From Brachypterus glaber (Eukaryota; Arthropoda; Insecta; Coleoptera; Kateretidae), in NCBI GenBank assembly GCA_958510825.1, contig OY294049.1:4712001-4776000 (forward strand): 64,000 nt of DNA, given 5' to 3'. The notes beneath the pieces are model-generated. The model saw only the letters and a program-made list of their open reading frames with translations, ran no database searches and had not been told where the DNA came from. Position 1 is the stretch's first letter. Each line of letters starts with the position of its first letter. Both the position numbers and the translations under genes were made by a program. Below, piece by piece: positions 44,805 to 57,700 of the stretch.

Positions 44805-45748
44805 GTCATTATCTAACCCAATTTTTAAACTTGGTAACTAGACCATGATAATTTTACATAACAAAGAATTTAAACATTATTTTTCATGATATATTGTCGA
44901 TCCGATATTGGTTTGTTCTATCTCCAAATCACTAAGTTAAGTATGGACTTTAAAAAATTGTTTAATTTTGTATTGTATTTATTCAATATTTCAAACAAAT
45001 AATAATGCCAATATCATCAAAATCTAATCGCAGATAAAATAATGCAATTCATATTAATTAAAATAAAATTATACCTACATATTATGTTAAAACTCTAAAA
45101 TCTGAACGAGTGGAAATAGAAAAAACCGATACTGGACTGACGATATTTAACCATCTACATCAAAATCCTTAAATCTAAAATAATGTATAAATTTTTCAAA
45201 AATAATATAAAAAAGGGATCCTAGATGGTTTTTGTCATTTTAAATCAGTATCCAGGATCTCTTTAGTTGGGTGCATTTAAAACATATCTTTCTTTTTATT
45301 TTTAAAATTAATGATTAATTCATGCGAACGAACATTCTTTCACATACTTTTTTGCTATTATAATTTTCTTAGCTTAGGATAATCTTAAAACAAATGTGGG
45401 TCCCAACTTAAATGTTTTTTTTTTTTACTTGGAAGAATATTCTGAATCCGCGGAGCCCCAAAATTTTGACCAAAGAAAGTAGATTTTTTGTGCAATTATT
45501 TTTGCACGTTATTTGAAACAAAAATGATTTCATAGAACATGCAGAGTATCACGTCACGTTTAGTATTATTAAATACACCATTTATAAATATATCAGTATT
45601 TTATTTATTTTACATTATATATTTAGATATTGAATTATTTTATATGGCTGGTTAGGATAATTCAACATTAATTCATCATTTTAGGTAGACTACACAGTCA
45701 GGTTAACTTAGATTTTTATTTCAATTTCGTTAGAGAAAGTAATATAAT

Positions 45749-46591
45749 ACACATTACGCGCATTAAGTTCCGGACACCTAAAAAATTGACATTTTTTAAA
45801 TTCAAATATTTCGAAAACTAATTAACTAATTAGGACTTGCATGGTACGCCACTGCAACTGTTTGTCAAATTATTAAAGTCTTTCTTATTGCCGCAGTTTT
45901 AATGAATATTTTCTTTTTTATTTTTTTACATTTTTACTTCTGGTTTAGGAGATATCAGGATTTTCCTGAAAGTTGTCATTTGTTCAGTCAACTTAAAAAG
46001 TACTACCGAGTTACGTTTTTCTTCTAATCAAGTTTATCAAAAACATAAATTGGGTTTGAAAAACTTGAATAGAAGAAAAAATAGGGTCACTCCGTCCGGC
46101 GGCAGTTCTGCGAAATCACCGTTAAGCCTCCGTCAGACGGCAAAAAAAGTTGCCCCGGGATGAAGAAACTGTAGAAGAAGAAGTAAAAGACATGAGCGTA
46201 GAAGAAGAAGTAAAAGACATGATATTCAAATAAAAAACTCTGCTGATTTAGTACTTTTTGAGTTGACTGAAAAAATGACAACTTTCAGAAAAATCCTGAT
46301 ATCCTAAACCAGAAGTAAAAAAATAAAAAAGAAAATATTCATTAAAACTGCGGCAATAAGAAAGACTTTAATAATTTGATAAACAGTTGCAGTGGCGTAC
46401 CATGCAAGTCCTAGAAGATGGGTTAAGAAACATAGTTGTACATTATTTGTTGCTGTTTATACAAAAGTAGATAATGTTAAAGCTTCGAAACAAAAAAAGA
46501 ATCAGTCAAAACCATTAATTAGTTTTCGAAATATTTTAATTTAAAAAATGTCAATTTTTTAGGTGTCCGGAATTTAATGCGCGGCAGTGTA
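45749..46591. mobile_element. Tc1/mariner-like MITE or inverted-repeat element (ACTGCCGCGCATTAA-type ends)
   Basis: Left ACATTACGCGCATTAAGTTC pairs with the right end AATTTAATGCGCGGCAGTGT. Arms continue for over 250 bp (GACACCTAAAAAATTGAC, GCATGGTACGCCACTGCAAC, AGATATCAGGATTTTCCTGA with complements). Flanking TA-rich DNA would allow a TA target. The middle holds a direct repeat GAAGAAGAAGTAAAAGACAT (twice near 46170-46220) and a CACTCCGTCCGGCGGCAGTT block resembling 63267-63300. Confidence 0.75.
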
Positions 46592-47111
46592 ATATAACTT
46601 TTCTAGTTTTTCTGGTAAACATAAAAATTACATAGATTTTTTGTGTAATAAAGTAACGCCGTTTCACAAAAGATATCGCAAGTTATTTTTAGATCACAAT
46701 ATTACATAAAATATAAAGAAAACAATTAATATTTGTGGCAAAGAATCCATATAAATTAATTATAGTTATAGTCATCCTTAGTTTATTGATGAAAATATAA
46801 CTATGAAAAAATATAATTATAGTCAACAATAGATATTTAAAAAAATAAAATGCTTAAAAGAATCAACCACTTTCGTGAAACAAAAATAAAAAAGGCTTCT
46901 CCTTAGTCTGTTATTCTGAATAATTAAAACTAGGTAAATCTTATTTTAAATGTTTAATTGCAAATGGTTTATGTGACTGTGTGGGTTATCTTTTACTATT
47001 ACACTGCCTGTTTGGGAAGATTAGGTGTGATACTTTTGCCACTCTGATTTTTTTTAATAGATCTTTGGTTTTCGTATGTTAAGTAAATAATACAAAATTC
47101 ATTTAATATAC

Positions 47112-47479
47112 TCAACGAGAGAATGGTCACTTACGTCACAGCGCGTAAACTAAATAGCACTCTGTAGGGTAATTGAAACTTATTTCTTAAGATTTAATAA
47201 ATGATTTTTGTTTATATACATTTTCTATATAATAATTATGTATTAAGGGCCACTTGCACCAATGATGGTTTAACTTTAAACTTGGATTAAGTTGACGGCC
47301 GACCAATCAGAACGCAGCATTTTTAACTTAAACTCGGTTTAGCTAAGATAATGCCAGACCAAAAGTTGATGCAAGTGGCCCTAAGTCCTCCATTAAGTCT
47401 TAATAAATAAGGCTGAGTTACACTACAGAGTGCTTTTTAATTTACGCGCTGTTAAGTCAGAGTCACATTCTCTCGTTGA
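47112..47479. mobile_element. Middle palindrome of the nest (TCAACGAGAGAATG ends)
   Basis: TCAACGAGAGAATG pairs with CATTCTCTCGTTGA. The arms also share CGCGTAAACTAAATAGCACT / AGTGCTTTTTAATTTACGCG and CTCTGTAG / CTACAGAG. It encloses the Harbinger-like MITE at 47247-47381. Confidence 0.8.
47247..47381. mobile_element. PIF/Harbinger-like MITE, copy 2 (innermost of the nest)
   Basis: It is 135 bp with GGGCCACTTGCACCAA and TTGATGCAAGTGGCCC ends and TAA duplicated at 47244-47246 and 47382-47384. It matches the copy at 15129-15263 with only scattered substitutions. Confidence 0.85.
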
Positions 47480-47832
47480 ATGGATATTAAACTGGATTAT
47501 TCCATAAAAAGTTATAAAGGTCACGTGACCCTTCTTGCGAATAAAACACAGAAAGCTCGATAGATTTTTTTATAAATGATTCAAGCGACTTAGGATCGAT
47601 TTATTTAAAAAAATAAGAGTGACAAAAGTATCAAACTAAATCCTTCCAGACAGGCAGTGTGACGATTTAATTCACATTTTATCATTCAGCTGGTATATTT
47701 ATAAGAATTAAATTATTTATTAAATATTGTTGAGATTATTTTTATTATTTAATTAAATCCATGACAGAAAATTACTGTCCCCCATTGCTTTACTTTTTAG
47801 TGTGTGGCTTTCATATTTCAGTTAAAAAATAA

Positions 47833-48209
47833 TGCTGCCAACAAAATAATACTTTCCCCTATAGGCCTTTATTAAAATCAAAAACGAAAAAAATTTAAAA
47901 AAATCAAATTAAATAAAAAAAAAATCAACTGTTTTTTTTCAAAAAAAGTTTTTTTTTCAAAAAAAGTTTCTTTTTTCGCAAAACGAAAAATAAATTAAAA
48001 AAAATTCTTTGAAAAAAATTGTTTTTACTCCATTTTACCCCCTTACCCCAATCCGATTTTTACCAAAAACAATCCCAGCCTAGAACTTCAGATAATCAAC
48101 CTATGGTTCAAATTTGAAGTCTTCAGCCAGAATCGTTCTTGAGTTATCGTGGTCACAAATTTCCCGGACACACAGACCGACCGACAGACAGACTTTCCTT
48201 GGGGAAAGT
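47833..48209 (+). repeat. Copy of the CCCGGACAGACAG dispersed repeat
   Basis: It starts GCTGCCAACAAAATAATACT, passes through A/T runs, then CCAAAAACAATCCCAGCCTA, AACCTATGGTTCAAATTTGA and AAATTTCCCGGACACACAGA with a GACCGACAGACAGAC tail, followed by CTTTCCTTGGGGAAAG. It has the same order as the copy at 21427-21815. Confidence 0.75.
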
Positions 48210-48687
48210 AATTATTCAAAAACAAATCATACTTTTTAATTTATTTAGCACACGGGTGCTGGTGCTGGTCAGCATCATTTTAATTTTTTTCCAAAAAAAT
48301 ATAAACATTTATTTAATAAGAAATTATACAAGGTGATTCACCTAAAACAAATCACTAGTCTTTTCACTTTATTGTTAATGTTATTAAAACTATTTATATC
48401 CGATTCTTTAAATATGGATTTACTTATGATACAAAAAACATTAAAGATGGCTAAAAAAAAATAAATTTTCAAAATTTTGTATTTACTGTTAAAATTATGT
48501 TAAAAAAAAATAGATAAATATAATTGGATCTCAAAAACAAAAGCTAGCAGATTTTTTTTATTTAAACACATTTGTAGCTTGTTGGGTCCTTAATTACTGG
48601 TATAAAAATAATTTTGATACCTTTAATAATAAATAAAAAATCGAGTGATTTTTCTTAGGTGTATTTATATATTTATATATAACATGA

Positions 48688-48918
48688 CCAGAGTTGATAC
48701 TTTCATTACAATAACAGGGTCGGACAATAGGAATTTTAAATTATTTCTAATTTTTGGTTTCTTTAATAAATACCTATGCCAAATAAGATTATATGTCTAT
48801 ATACAGGCATATAATCTTATTCGGCATAGATATGTATTAAACAAACTCACTAAAAATTAGAAATAATTTAAAATTCCTGTTGTCCGACCCTGTTATTTTA
48901 ATGAAAGTATCAACTCTG
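48688..48918. mobile_element. 231-bp near-perfect palindrome
   Basis: CCAGAGTTGATACTTTCATT pairs with AATGAAAGTATCAACTCTG, then AACAGGGTCGGACAATAGGA with its complement, down to ATATGCCTGTATATAGACAT-like sequence at the centre (about 48800). It is non-coding. Confidence 0.85.
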
Positions 48919-49770
48919 AACCCATTTATAAAAAAAAATAGTCGTACAATTTTCCTAATTTTACTTTAAAATAGTGCGCTAAATAAATCAAATATGGCGA
49001 AAAATATCGTGAATAACAGTTGGAAACCACCCACCCTATTTTATTTGTATATTGTTTTTTATTATTATTAAGTACTGTATTAGTATATTAACTAAAATAT
49101 TTTTTTAGCTTTTGCAATGGAAGATTGTAATTTTCATTTTGTAATTCTTTTATTTTACCATGAATCTCTTTTTTGTCACAAATATTTTTTGACATTCCAA
49201 AATCAGTATTGTAGAAGTTGTCATATTCAAATTCCTGGTGCCTAAGTATTGTAAACAATGCCATGTAAAACTTGTTCTAATTTTCAAAACTCCTCAAATT
49301 CAGTGCCTTTTCCAGAGTCAGCACAAATTTACTTAAACTAGCTCTGGTGTTTTAATATGTACGAATTTACCTATAAACGATTTTTCATATACAAATCTAC
49401 AAATAACTATTTTTGCATTTAAACTAATATTTTGAACTTTTTTTTATTAGAACAAGTTATTATAATATACAAAAACAATATTTGTATTATAGATTTTAAG
49501 AGAAAATTAAAAATATTTAATTAAATTGTACATTGATTGTATTATTTATGGTTTTTATATTTACAGAAAATGTTTTTATAAAAACCATGTAAAAATGTAA
49601 TATTAGACAGTTATTGTTAAATGGCAGCTTCGAGTAAATAGTACTATTAAATACGCTGAAATATTTAAAAAATCAAACCACTTGTTTTATTTTAACCTTC
49701 AAAATATAGTGTTGGTGCTCAACATATTGAGCCCCAACTGTAAATGATTTTACTTTAACCATCACTATTT

Positions 49771-51046
49771 TATACAGGGTTATTCAGAAATAGAGTAAAA
49801 ACACATAGGTATAGGTACATTTTAGAGTTTAAATATATTCAGTCGTTTAGGAGTAGGTTTTTTTAAAGGAAAACACTTCTAAAATTAGTACGCCAATGGC
49901 TAAAAATTAATATACTGCGATGTTGCCAAATTGATTAATTTCGTTTAGAAGAAGATTTATTTCTACTTCAAAAACCAAGACAACATTCTGGCAGAATGAT
50001 TCTGTTGTTAATATTAATTAAATATAAAAAAAAAAACAATTACTTTTTTATCACTTTAGAAATCGCGCGTCTTTTGCACAAAAAATTAAATGAAATTATT
50101 ATTCTGATGTATATTTTTTTCAAAAATGTTTCTAGGTACTCACTAAAAAATATATGGTTAAAACAAAGATACATTTATTTCTCCATGATTGTACATTTTG
50201 GTATCCAAAAAAACTACTAAATTTTTAAGATATTAGCTTTTTAAACTCGCTTAGAAACTTTTAGTCCTTACGAAAAAGGTCACAAAACGACTATAAACCA
50301 TAAAATAAATAAATAGATAAACATTAGCTTTTATTACAAATACCGTTAATTACACCCTATTACATTAAATTTTTAAAAACAAAAACCTTTATGCCGTGAT
50401 TTTGTAAAAGTCCAGCGTGTGATTTTATTCTTAACAAATCTGATAGTCATAAATACCTCTTATCGGTAGAAAATCGAATACATATCGCGCAGACGCGAGC
50501 TACTGATATGAAACTGTTGAAATTCTGAACGACAGCCGTTATATATATTTTCTTTGGCCGTTAATAGCTTACCAAGCCTCGTGCATTTGTTTAACCCTCG
50601 TGCATTTGTTTACTTCATAATGTGTTTTTGATCAATCACCTATTTTGTGTCATTTTCAAGTTAAAAGATGTTGATTATTTCTTTTGATTTGTTGGAGGAT
50701 ATGATATGAGTTGAATCTTAAAGTGAAAGATATTTTTTTTGTATTTATTATAATAAAACATTGATTGAGTGTTACATCAGCTCTAAAATCGGAAAAGTAA
50801 ATTGTTTTTCAACCGTGGTAAATTCGGCAACCTGAAAAGAGACTCGCTTTAAGTGAAATAAAAAATCTGGAAAGCCTGATAGAAAAGCAAGGTAATACCA
50901 CAACCTCACGAGTAGCTCGAATAAGGTTTTTTTTTAATTAAAATTTTTGATTTTGTAAAATTATTTTTAAACCTTGAAATCAATTTCTGGAACCTTCAGG
51001 AGTTCCTGTTTTTTTTAATGGTCCTATTTCTGAATAACCCTGTATA
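49771..51046. mobile_element. Non-autonomous DNA transposon with a 23-bp perfect terminal repeat
   Basis: TATACAGGGTTATTCAGAAA at 49771 and TTTCTGAATAACCCTGTATA at 51046 are exact complements, extending to ATAG/CTAT. The body is about 1.28 kb and not palindromic. Open frames in it are A/T rich with no transposase motif. A TA target is possible because the ends read TATACAGG. Confidence 0.8.
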
Positions 51047-51266
51047 TCAAAATATATTTTTTCTACTACATAAACAGTAGGAGATGTATAAAATAGTTAT
51101 GAGGAGAGAAAAAACAAACAAATATTTAATAACATTTATATTGTATAACATAATAATATGCAGCATTTAAATACGTAATAAATTAGGTTGCTTAAAAGTA
51201 TATGGGTTGTGTTTTGCAATAATATGTGAACCCACATGGTGAGATGACAGTAAGTAGTTAAACTTT

Positions 51267-51272
51267 TTTATT
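51267..51272 (-). terminator. Candidate polyadenylation signal of the PNPLA8-like gene
   Basis: AATAAA on the minus strand (TTTATT on plus) lies 185 bp downstream of the stop codon. The choice is by position only. Confidence 0.4.
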
Positions 51273-51456
51273 TTATAAGTTTTGAACACTTAAGATTTTA
51301 GCATTTGTTTCAATTTTTTATGTATCAAAGACACTTTTCATAAGACTATAAACAATACATTGTTTCAAAATCAAAATTAAATTTTAGTATTTACTCTTTT
51401 GATCTCAGTTCCCTTTTACAGATGCAGCTTAACAGAATAAAGTTATCAAACCATCA

Positions 51457-51710
51457 TTAAAATCCGAGAATATCTTTTTGCAAATTTAGGTAATCCTTTA
51501 CTTTTTGGGTGTATGTTTTCTCTTGCATTAATGTATTAGCAGCCTCTCGAAATTTATCTTCATTCCTTCGCAGGTACATCAGCGCGTCCCTTTTTAATTG
51601 TTCTATTTTCTTATCATCAGTTTCAACCATTGTTAGCATTTCCGTTAGATATGGATTGAAACGGTAATATACGTTTGCGGGAAGTAGATCGTTGATCATA
51701 ACGTGAACAG
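51457..51710 (-). CDS. PNPLA8: PNPLA8-like exon 7 (C terminus)
   Basis: The acceptor TTTATTTTTCAG precedes CTGTTCACG. The split codon G|CT gives Ala437, then [19 protein letters not shown] and a helical, charged tail ending KDILGF, with TAA at 51457-51459. VYYRFNP matches the conserved YFRFNP of PNPLA8 proteins. Reading straight through the preceding 111-bp intron stays open, which creates a longer frame that is not the likely protein. Confidence 0.93.
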
Positions 51711-54700
51711 CTGAAAAATAAATCAATGGAATGCTAATAGTTTGGAAAAATTGGACAAAAATATAATAACAAAGCTTGAAAAAGAATAAAGCTTGCAGGT
51801 ATTTTTTAATAGATAACTTGCCTTCAGTGTCTGTCGCACTATCCAATATTTTATAAAATTTATTAGCCCAAGATGTATTCACAGAACTTTCTGGCGGTTT
51901 AATAAAATCAGAAGCACTTGGCACACTTCTTCCTGTACCAAATGAAACTATGCATTGAATTGGAGTATCCGGCCAAATCAACTTGACTTCATGTAACGCA
52001 ATGGCTGTTGGATTATTCACCAAAATTCCTCCATCCTAAAACACGGTTCACCGTTACTCACTTTTAGTTCGACTTTGGAAAACACTGAGTTTTCTTCTAT
52101 AATTTCTTTATTTATAGTCAAAGAACTTTTACTTCAAGAAAGAACATGATGAAATCTAGCGTATGCTTTGTTTGAAGCGTAAACCAACTACGGTGAGGGG
52201 CTGGTGGGGAGTGACCATTGTTTACACTTAGTACACGTAAAGAGAGAGAAAGAATGTGTAAACTGACAGTCTAATGTCGTAAAATGACTGACAGGGGTAC
52301 AGTGTTTGGACTTTTTTAAGAAACATTAGTTCTGTATGAGTTTTATATGAACTAGTAAAATAATTATAGTATACACAATAAAGTTTTTTACATTTTTAAT
52401 TTAAGTATAATGATTTGAATTCTTAATAAGGTGGAAACTACGCAACATCGCTACTAGGTAGCCTGAAAGTCGACTAGTGACATCTACATTTTACACCACA
52501 AAGCTGTATCGCGTTTCTGTTAGTAAATAAACAAACAAAAAGATGAAACCTTCATAAACATTGGTCTGAAATTACTTCTTGAGGTAAAAGTTCTTTGCTT
52601 ATAGTGTAGATATAGATTTAAAACCAAATATAAAATAATATATTGGTCCAAACGTTTTTTAATAGCAAAAAAAAAGGGTCACGTGACCTCCACACATTTG
52701 AATAAGTAGGTCAATTTGAACAAAAGGTACATTTCCTTACTTACTAATCGAAAACAAAAGACAATTTAATATAAAAAATTAATATATTAAAAAAAATATT
52801 TTACTTTTTTCTTCTTTCTAAGATAATGAGTGCCGCATTTCACAGCTAGTCTTCTATTATTTTTTTTACCTGATGCAAGAAATTTCCTAATTTAAACTCG
52901 TCAAAGTAAGTCGGGGCAGCTGACGAGGCTCTAGCTGCCTCCCATAGTTCATGGTTACTGCTCCCCAAATATTGCGATCGAAATCTCCATGGAAGTGAAT
53001 AGTTTCGAAAGAGATATGCTGAAAGACGTTTTTGGTTCACCACAGCGGAAACGGAACACATCTAAAAATAAAATAAAATGTAATGATAGCAATTTTTATA
53101 CAGGTTGACGAAATTTTTTAAAAAGCATTAATAGGTTTTATCAAGGGAAGCATTGAAATCGTAAATTTTACATCATATCATTTTGACAAGAAATTTTAAA
53201 AGTTGAGTTAAGCTTTTAACAAAAACCGTCTAGGGTAAATACAGTAAGTACTGGATTTTTTGTTAGTTTTTTGTATTGTACTATTTAAATTATTCTTATA
53301 ATGCTTTATAATTAGAAAAGTTATGTAAATTAGGTTGATTTATTTTTCCGATAAATTTTATTCTACTAATTTTAATTTTTAGAAAAAAAAGGCGGATACT
53401 GTGTTTTTGCTTTTATATGTTTTGAATTTGACAAATAAATAATCTTACTTTAAAAATTAATTCTTAAGGCCTATCCAGAAGCTTGCATAAGAAAATAAAA
53501 CATAAGAATGGGGTGCCGTGATTGGCTTACAAGATACATGGCGGCACATCAAGCCAATCACGGCATGGCATTGTTATGTATTACGTTGTTATGCGAGCCT
53601 GTGGATATGACTTTACCTGTCAAACTAAATCAAACTATGTTGTAAAATGTACGATTTCAATGCCACCTTGATAAAACCTATTAATGATTAAAAAAAAAAA
53701 TCGGCAGTAGGGTTATTCACAGAAGTGGTCAATTAAAAGTTTATGGAGAACCAATAATTTTAAAAATCTGATATTTTGCACTTTGGGGTTTTTAAATATG
53801 TCCAGTCGATTAAAAATATTTTAATGCTTGTGCCACTTCCAGCGTACCGGAAGTGGCATTTAACTTTGATTTTTTAAATATAACACCTAATATATTTTTT
53901 TAATTTTTTTAAATTCGCATTAAATTTTTTTTATTTTGATTGTAACACTTTATGTATATCTCTGGTAGTTTTTGAGTTATTCAAGTTTTTAGTCAAAAAT
54001 TATTACTCAATAATACTTAAACGAAACCTAAGCCGAAACAGAACCCAAAACTTATACAGGGTGTCTCAGAAAGCAGATCAATTATGAGCGTTTGCAGTGT
54101 ATTTTTAGTGAATTCTTAGATAAATAACGGCTTTTGATAGACCCGTGCTGTTCTTCTTCCTTAAAGTTAGGAGTTTCCTAAAAATTTACCTTATAAGCTC
54201 CTGATATTCATATAGTTTTTTATTATATTATTTTATTATAATTTATAATAAAAAAATATTATTCTTACTTTTGGACATAATGGATCTCTAGAAGTTTTTA
54301 TTAGCTTGGTGCTCCCTACATGCTCCTTTAACATTTTCTCCCATATCGCTGTATCATAATACGCGTGAGACCATACTAAACTGCCAGTTCCCCAAATTGC
54401 AGATTGACTAAATACTTCCTTGCTTAAGGATTCATATCGCTGCGATATCTCATCAAGCGATTTTCTGTGAATACCTAAAAAAATTGTACGCTAATAAAAA
54501 ATTTAGCAAACTGATAGAAAAATCTAAAAATATTACAAACAAACGTTGTTGTAACAACTTTTAGGTATATATTACCATTTTTACGATTATTATATTATTC
54601 TAAAACATTATAACGTTATATTTAATACACTATTGTAGATTCATATTTTTTGATAATACAACAACGTTGTTGTCACTATAATAGTTTTTTGACGATTCGC

Positions 54701-57700
54701 TCACAGCAGTAATGAGGAGAATCCAGAGCATGCGCACTGATTCTGTTTTGACGTATGCCTAAAATTATTTTAAGGTTATGAAACATTCTTTTGCAGAATT
54801 TTACAAAAATATCTACTTTTTTTATGCATATTGTTACACTAGGCAAGAATTTATTTTTTAATTAGCTAAAGATAAATTATTTAGCCTAGATATAATCCTA
54901 TTTGATTCTTAAAATATGTCGCCTTCTAAATTCTGAAATATCGTATCTGAAAAATGCCTCCCATTAAAAAAAAAACACCAAACCCCAAATCAAACCATTG
55001 TTAACGTAAACCAACGCCTCCCATTAAAAAAAAAAACACCAAACCAGCAAACTACCGAACCAAACCATTGTTAACGTAAACCAATGCCCCCATTAAAAAA
55101 ATCAAACAGAAATTCTTGAGTATTTTAACAATATTTTGCTATATATTCTAACAAAAAAACTAGTGTACTGGTAATAGTAGTTTGGTAGTTTGCTGGTTTG
55201 GTGTTTTTTTTTTAAATGGGAGGCGTTGGTTTACGTTAACAATGGTTTGGATTGGTAGTTTGCTGGTTTGGTGTGTGTTTTTTTTTTTAATGGGAGGCGT
55301 TGGTTTACGTTAACAATTGTTTGGTTTGGTAGTTTGATACAGATACAGATATATTTTAGGAATCAAATAGGATATTTAGGCTAAATAATTTAGCTTTAGC
55401 TAATTAAAAAATAAATGCTCGCCTGGTGTAACAATATTTATAAGAAAAAAGTAGATATTTTTGTAAAATTCTGCAAAAGAATGTTACATAAGCTTAAAAT
55501 AATTTTTGGCATACGTTAAAACAAAAATAAGAAAATCAGTTCGCATGCGCTGGATTCTCCTCATTACTGCGGTGAGTGAATCGTGTTTTTTGAGGAATGA
55601 TGATTAATAAAGATAGCGACAATCAGCTGATTCAGATTAAAGTGTAAAAAAATACAGTAGTTCCATCTAGGAAATAGTTTGGGTACTTAAAACCCTTAAT
55701 CATAGACGGTAACAAACAAATTATTGTGATTTTAACAAAATAATAAATTAGGATTATTGAAATTACTATGAAATTATGAAACATTATTTGATCAATGTAA
55801 AAAGAATAAAAATATTTTTTCAATTTTAGTAGTAAAATTTAAATGGTGTCAATAAGCTATATCTTAAAAACAAAAACTAGTACAAAACTTTTTATTATGT
55901 ACAGTTATAGCTTGTTGGGTGTTCACTGACCGACATAAATTTTATTCCGATAGCTCTAATAATAAGGCCAAAAAACGATTAATCTGTTTTAGCTAGGGAC
56001 ATCCTGTATACTCGCTTAAATTTACCCATTGCATAACACAGAATTGTTCCAGTACTGACTCCACAGAAAAAATCAAACATTTCATGAACTCTTTGGCCTG
56101 TCAATTCTTCCAGTTTCTTCAGCATTTCCAATACTAATAATCCTCGTATACCACCACCATCAATTGATAATATCCTGATTCCCCGCTTTGGTATGGGATT
56201 TGAGTAACCGAAAATGGCAAGGGCTTCTCTAATACTGGCATGCACTTCATCATTTGTATTGGCATTTCTTAATCTCAACAAAAGTCTAATAATACCATGC
56301 TAAAATAATGATAGAATCTATTTTTTCTGCATCTTTCTTAGTATGTTAGTCAAATCGTACAAAAAACTCTTACGGTGTATAGAACATTCCGTAAGCGGAT
56401 GACGGTATATGACACATACCGTAAGGGTTTTATTTTTAGCTAAATCAACAAAATACTACCGGGTTTCCCAGCCAAGACGAACCAGTCGTTTTCTGGCGTT
56501 ATTATTAAAGCTATCGAAACAAAATTTATAACAGTTAATAGAAACCCAGTAAGCTATTATTTCGTTCAAAGAAAACTGTTTGACTGTCTGCAGTTTTTGA
56601 GTTGCAGCTATTTATAATCAATTTTTGTTGGCAACTGTAGGTTAAAAATGATAAAATATAAAAATTTACGGTTTTTTATTTATCGTGTATAATCTGCTTT
56701 AACCAAATAACGTATATTATTTATGATAATTTACTTTTAAAATACGACAAAATAATTAAAAATTTCGTTTTGTGTAGATTTAAACAAGTTATTTTAAAGC
56801 ATACTATGGCCTGTTTTTTCAAGCAAGATAGTAAATTAAAAATTGCGCAGTAAATATTTTTACAACAGGTTTGAATAGTATATGTTTGTGTATAGAATAT
56901 AGTTATGTTTTATAAAATAAACTACGCAGCATATTCGCACATTCAATCGAATCTGCCTTAAGAGGCAGAAGAAGTTGCCGTTATCCATGAGAACGTATTT
57001 TAAATGAAAGATATCCAGATGTCTATTGATATTAAACATTAAGAAGAGATATTAACAATTTTGAGAATACCACAGCATTTTATGAGTGTACGCTAATTTG
57101 CAAGAGTTTCAATAACTATGAATCAGAAAGTAATAGTTGAATATTCATTGCAGAAAATTCTACTGTGTCTTTAAAAGAAAAGGATTGTCGAGAAACCTCC
57201 AATTCATAAAAAAACAGAATAGTAATCCGCACAATGGACAAGAGACGCCTTTCTTTTAGTACTATGCTACATAACTTCCGAAGAAATTTAGCATCTGCGT
57301 TTAACGTGTTTAGAATAAAATGTGGATACGTTTAATTATTTAATGAACAAATTAAAAATAACACTTTTGTTTAATTATAAATTAAAATTTTACAATAAAT
57401 GTTTCTACTTTATTTTGATTTTTTAGTTACTTGTTTTAATCTGCTGTATTCTTAATTTAGAATGGATATTTCTCCCGTTAGATTAGACAGGGACAAAAGT
57501 TCTACCCAAAAAGGATAGAAGACATACATACACTCCCACTTCCACCCAACCAAACAAATTCTGTATTTGTTCTTTGTTGAACAAATACAATATTTACTTG
57601 GCTGGGTGAAAAGTGATTTATTAAAGAAATTACTGGCGCCATCTAAATTTTAGTAGAATTATCTTATTCTACAGATTCACATTAGCTATGTTCGTTCGTG

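Larger units (their letters stand above)
47001..47660. mobile_element. Outer palindrome of a three-level nest (ACACTGCCTG ends)
   Basis: ACACTGCCTGTTTGGGAAGA and GATACTTTTGCCACTCTGAT pair with the complements ending at 47660 (TCCTTCCAGACAGGCAGTGT). Another palindrome lies between these arms. It is non-coding. Confidence 0.8.

Noticed and set aside
46087..46281. 64-residue minus-strand frame
   Set aside because: It lies across the middle of an inverted-repeat element and reads a GAAGAAGAAG repeat; no domain.
51711..51821. Reading straight through the last PNPLA8-like intron as coding
   Set aside because: The 37 extra residues are hydrophobic/low-complexity, break the conserved TDTE-VHVM join, and the segment has a good GC donor and AG acceptor.
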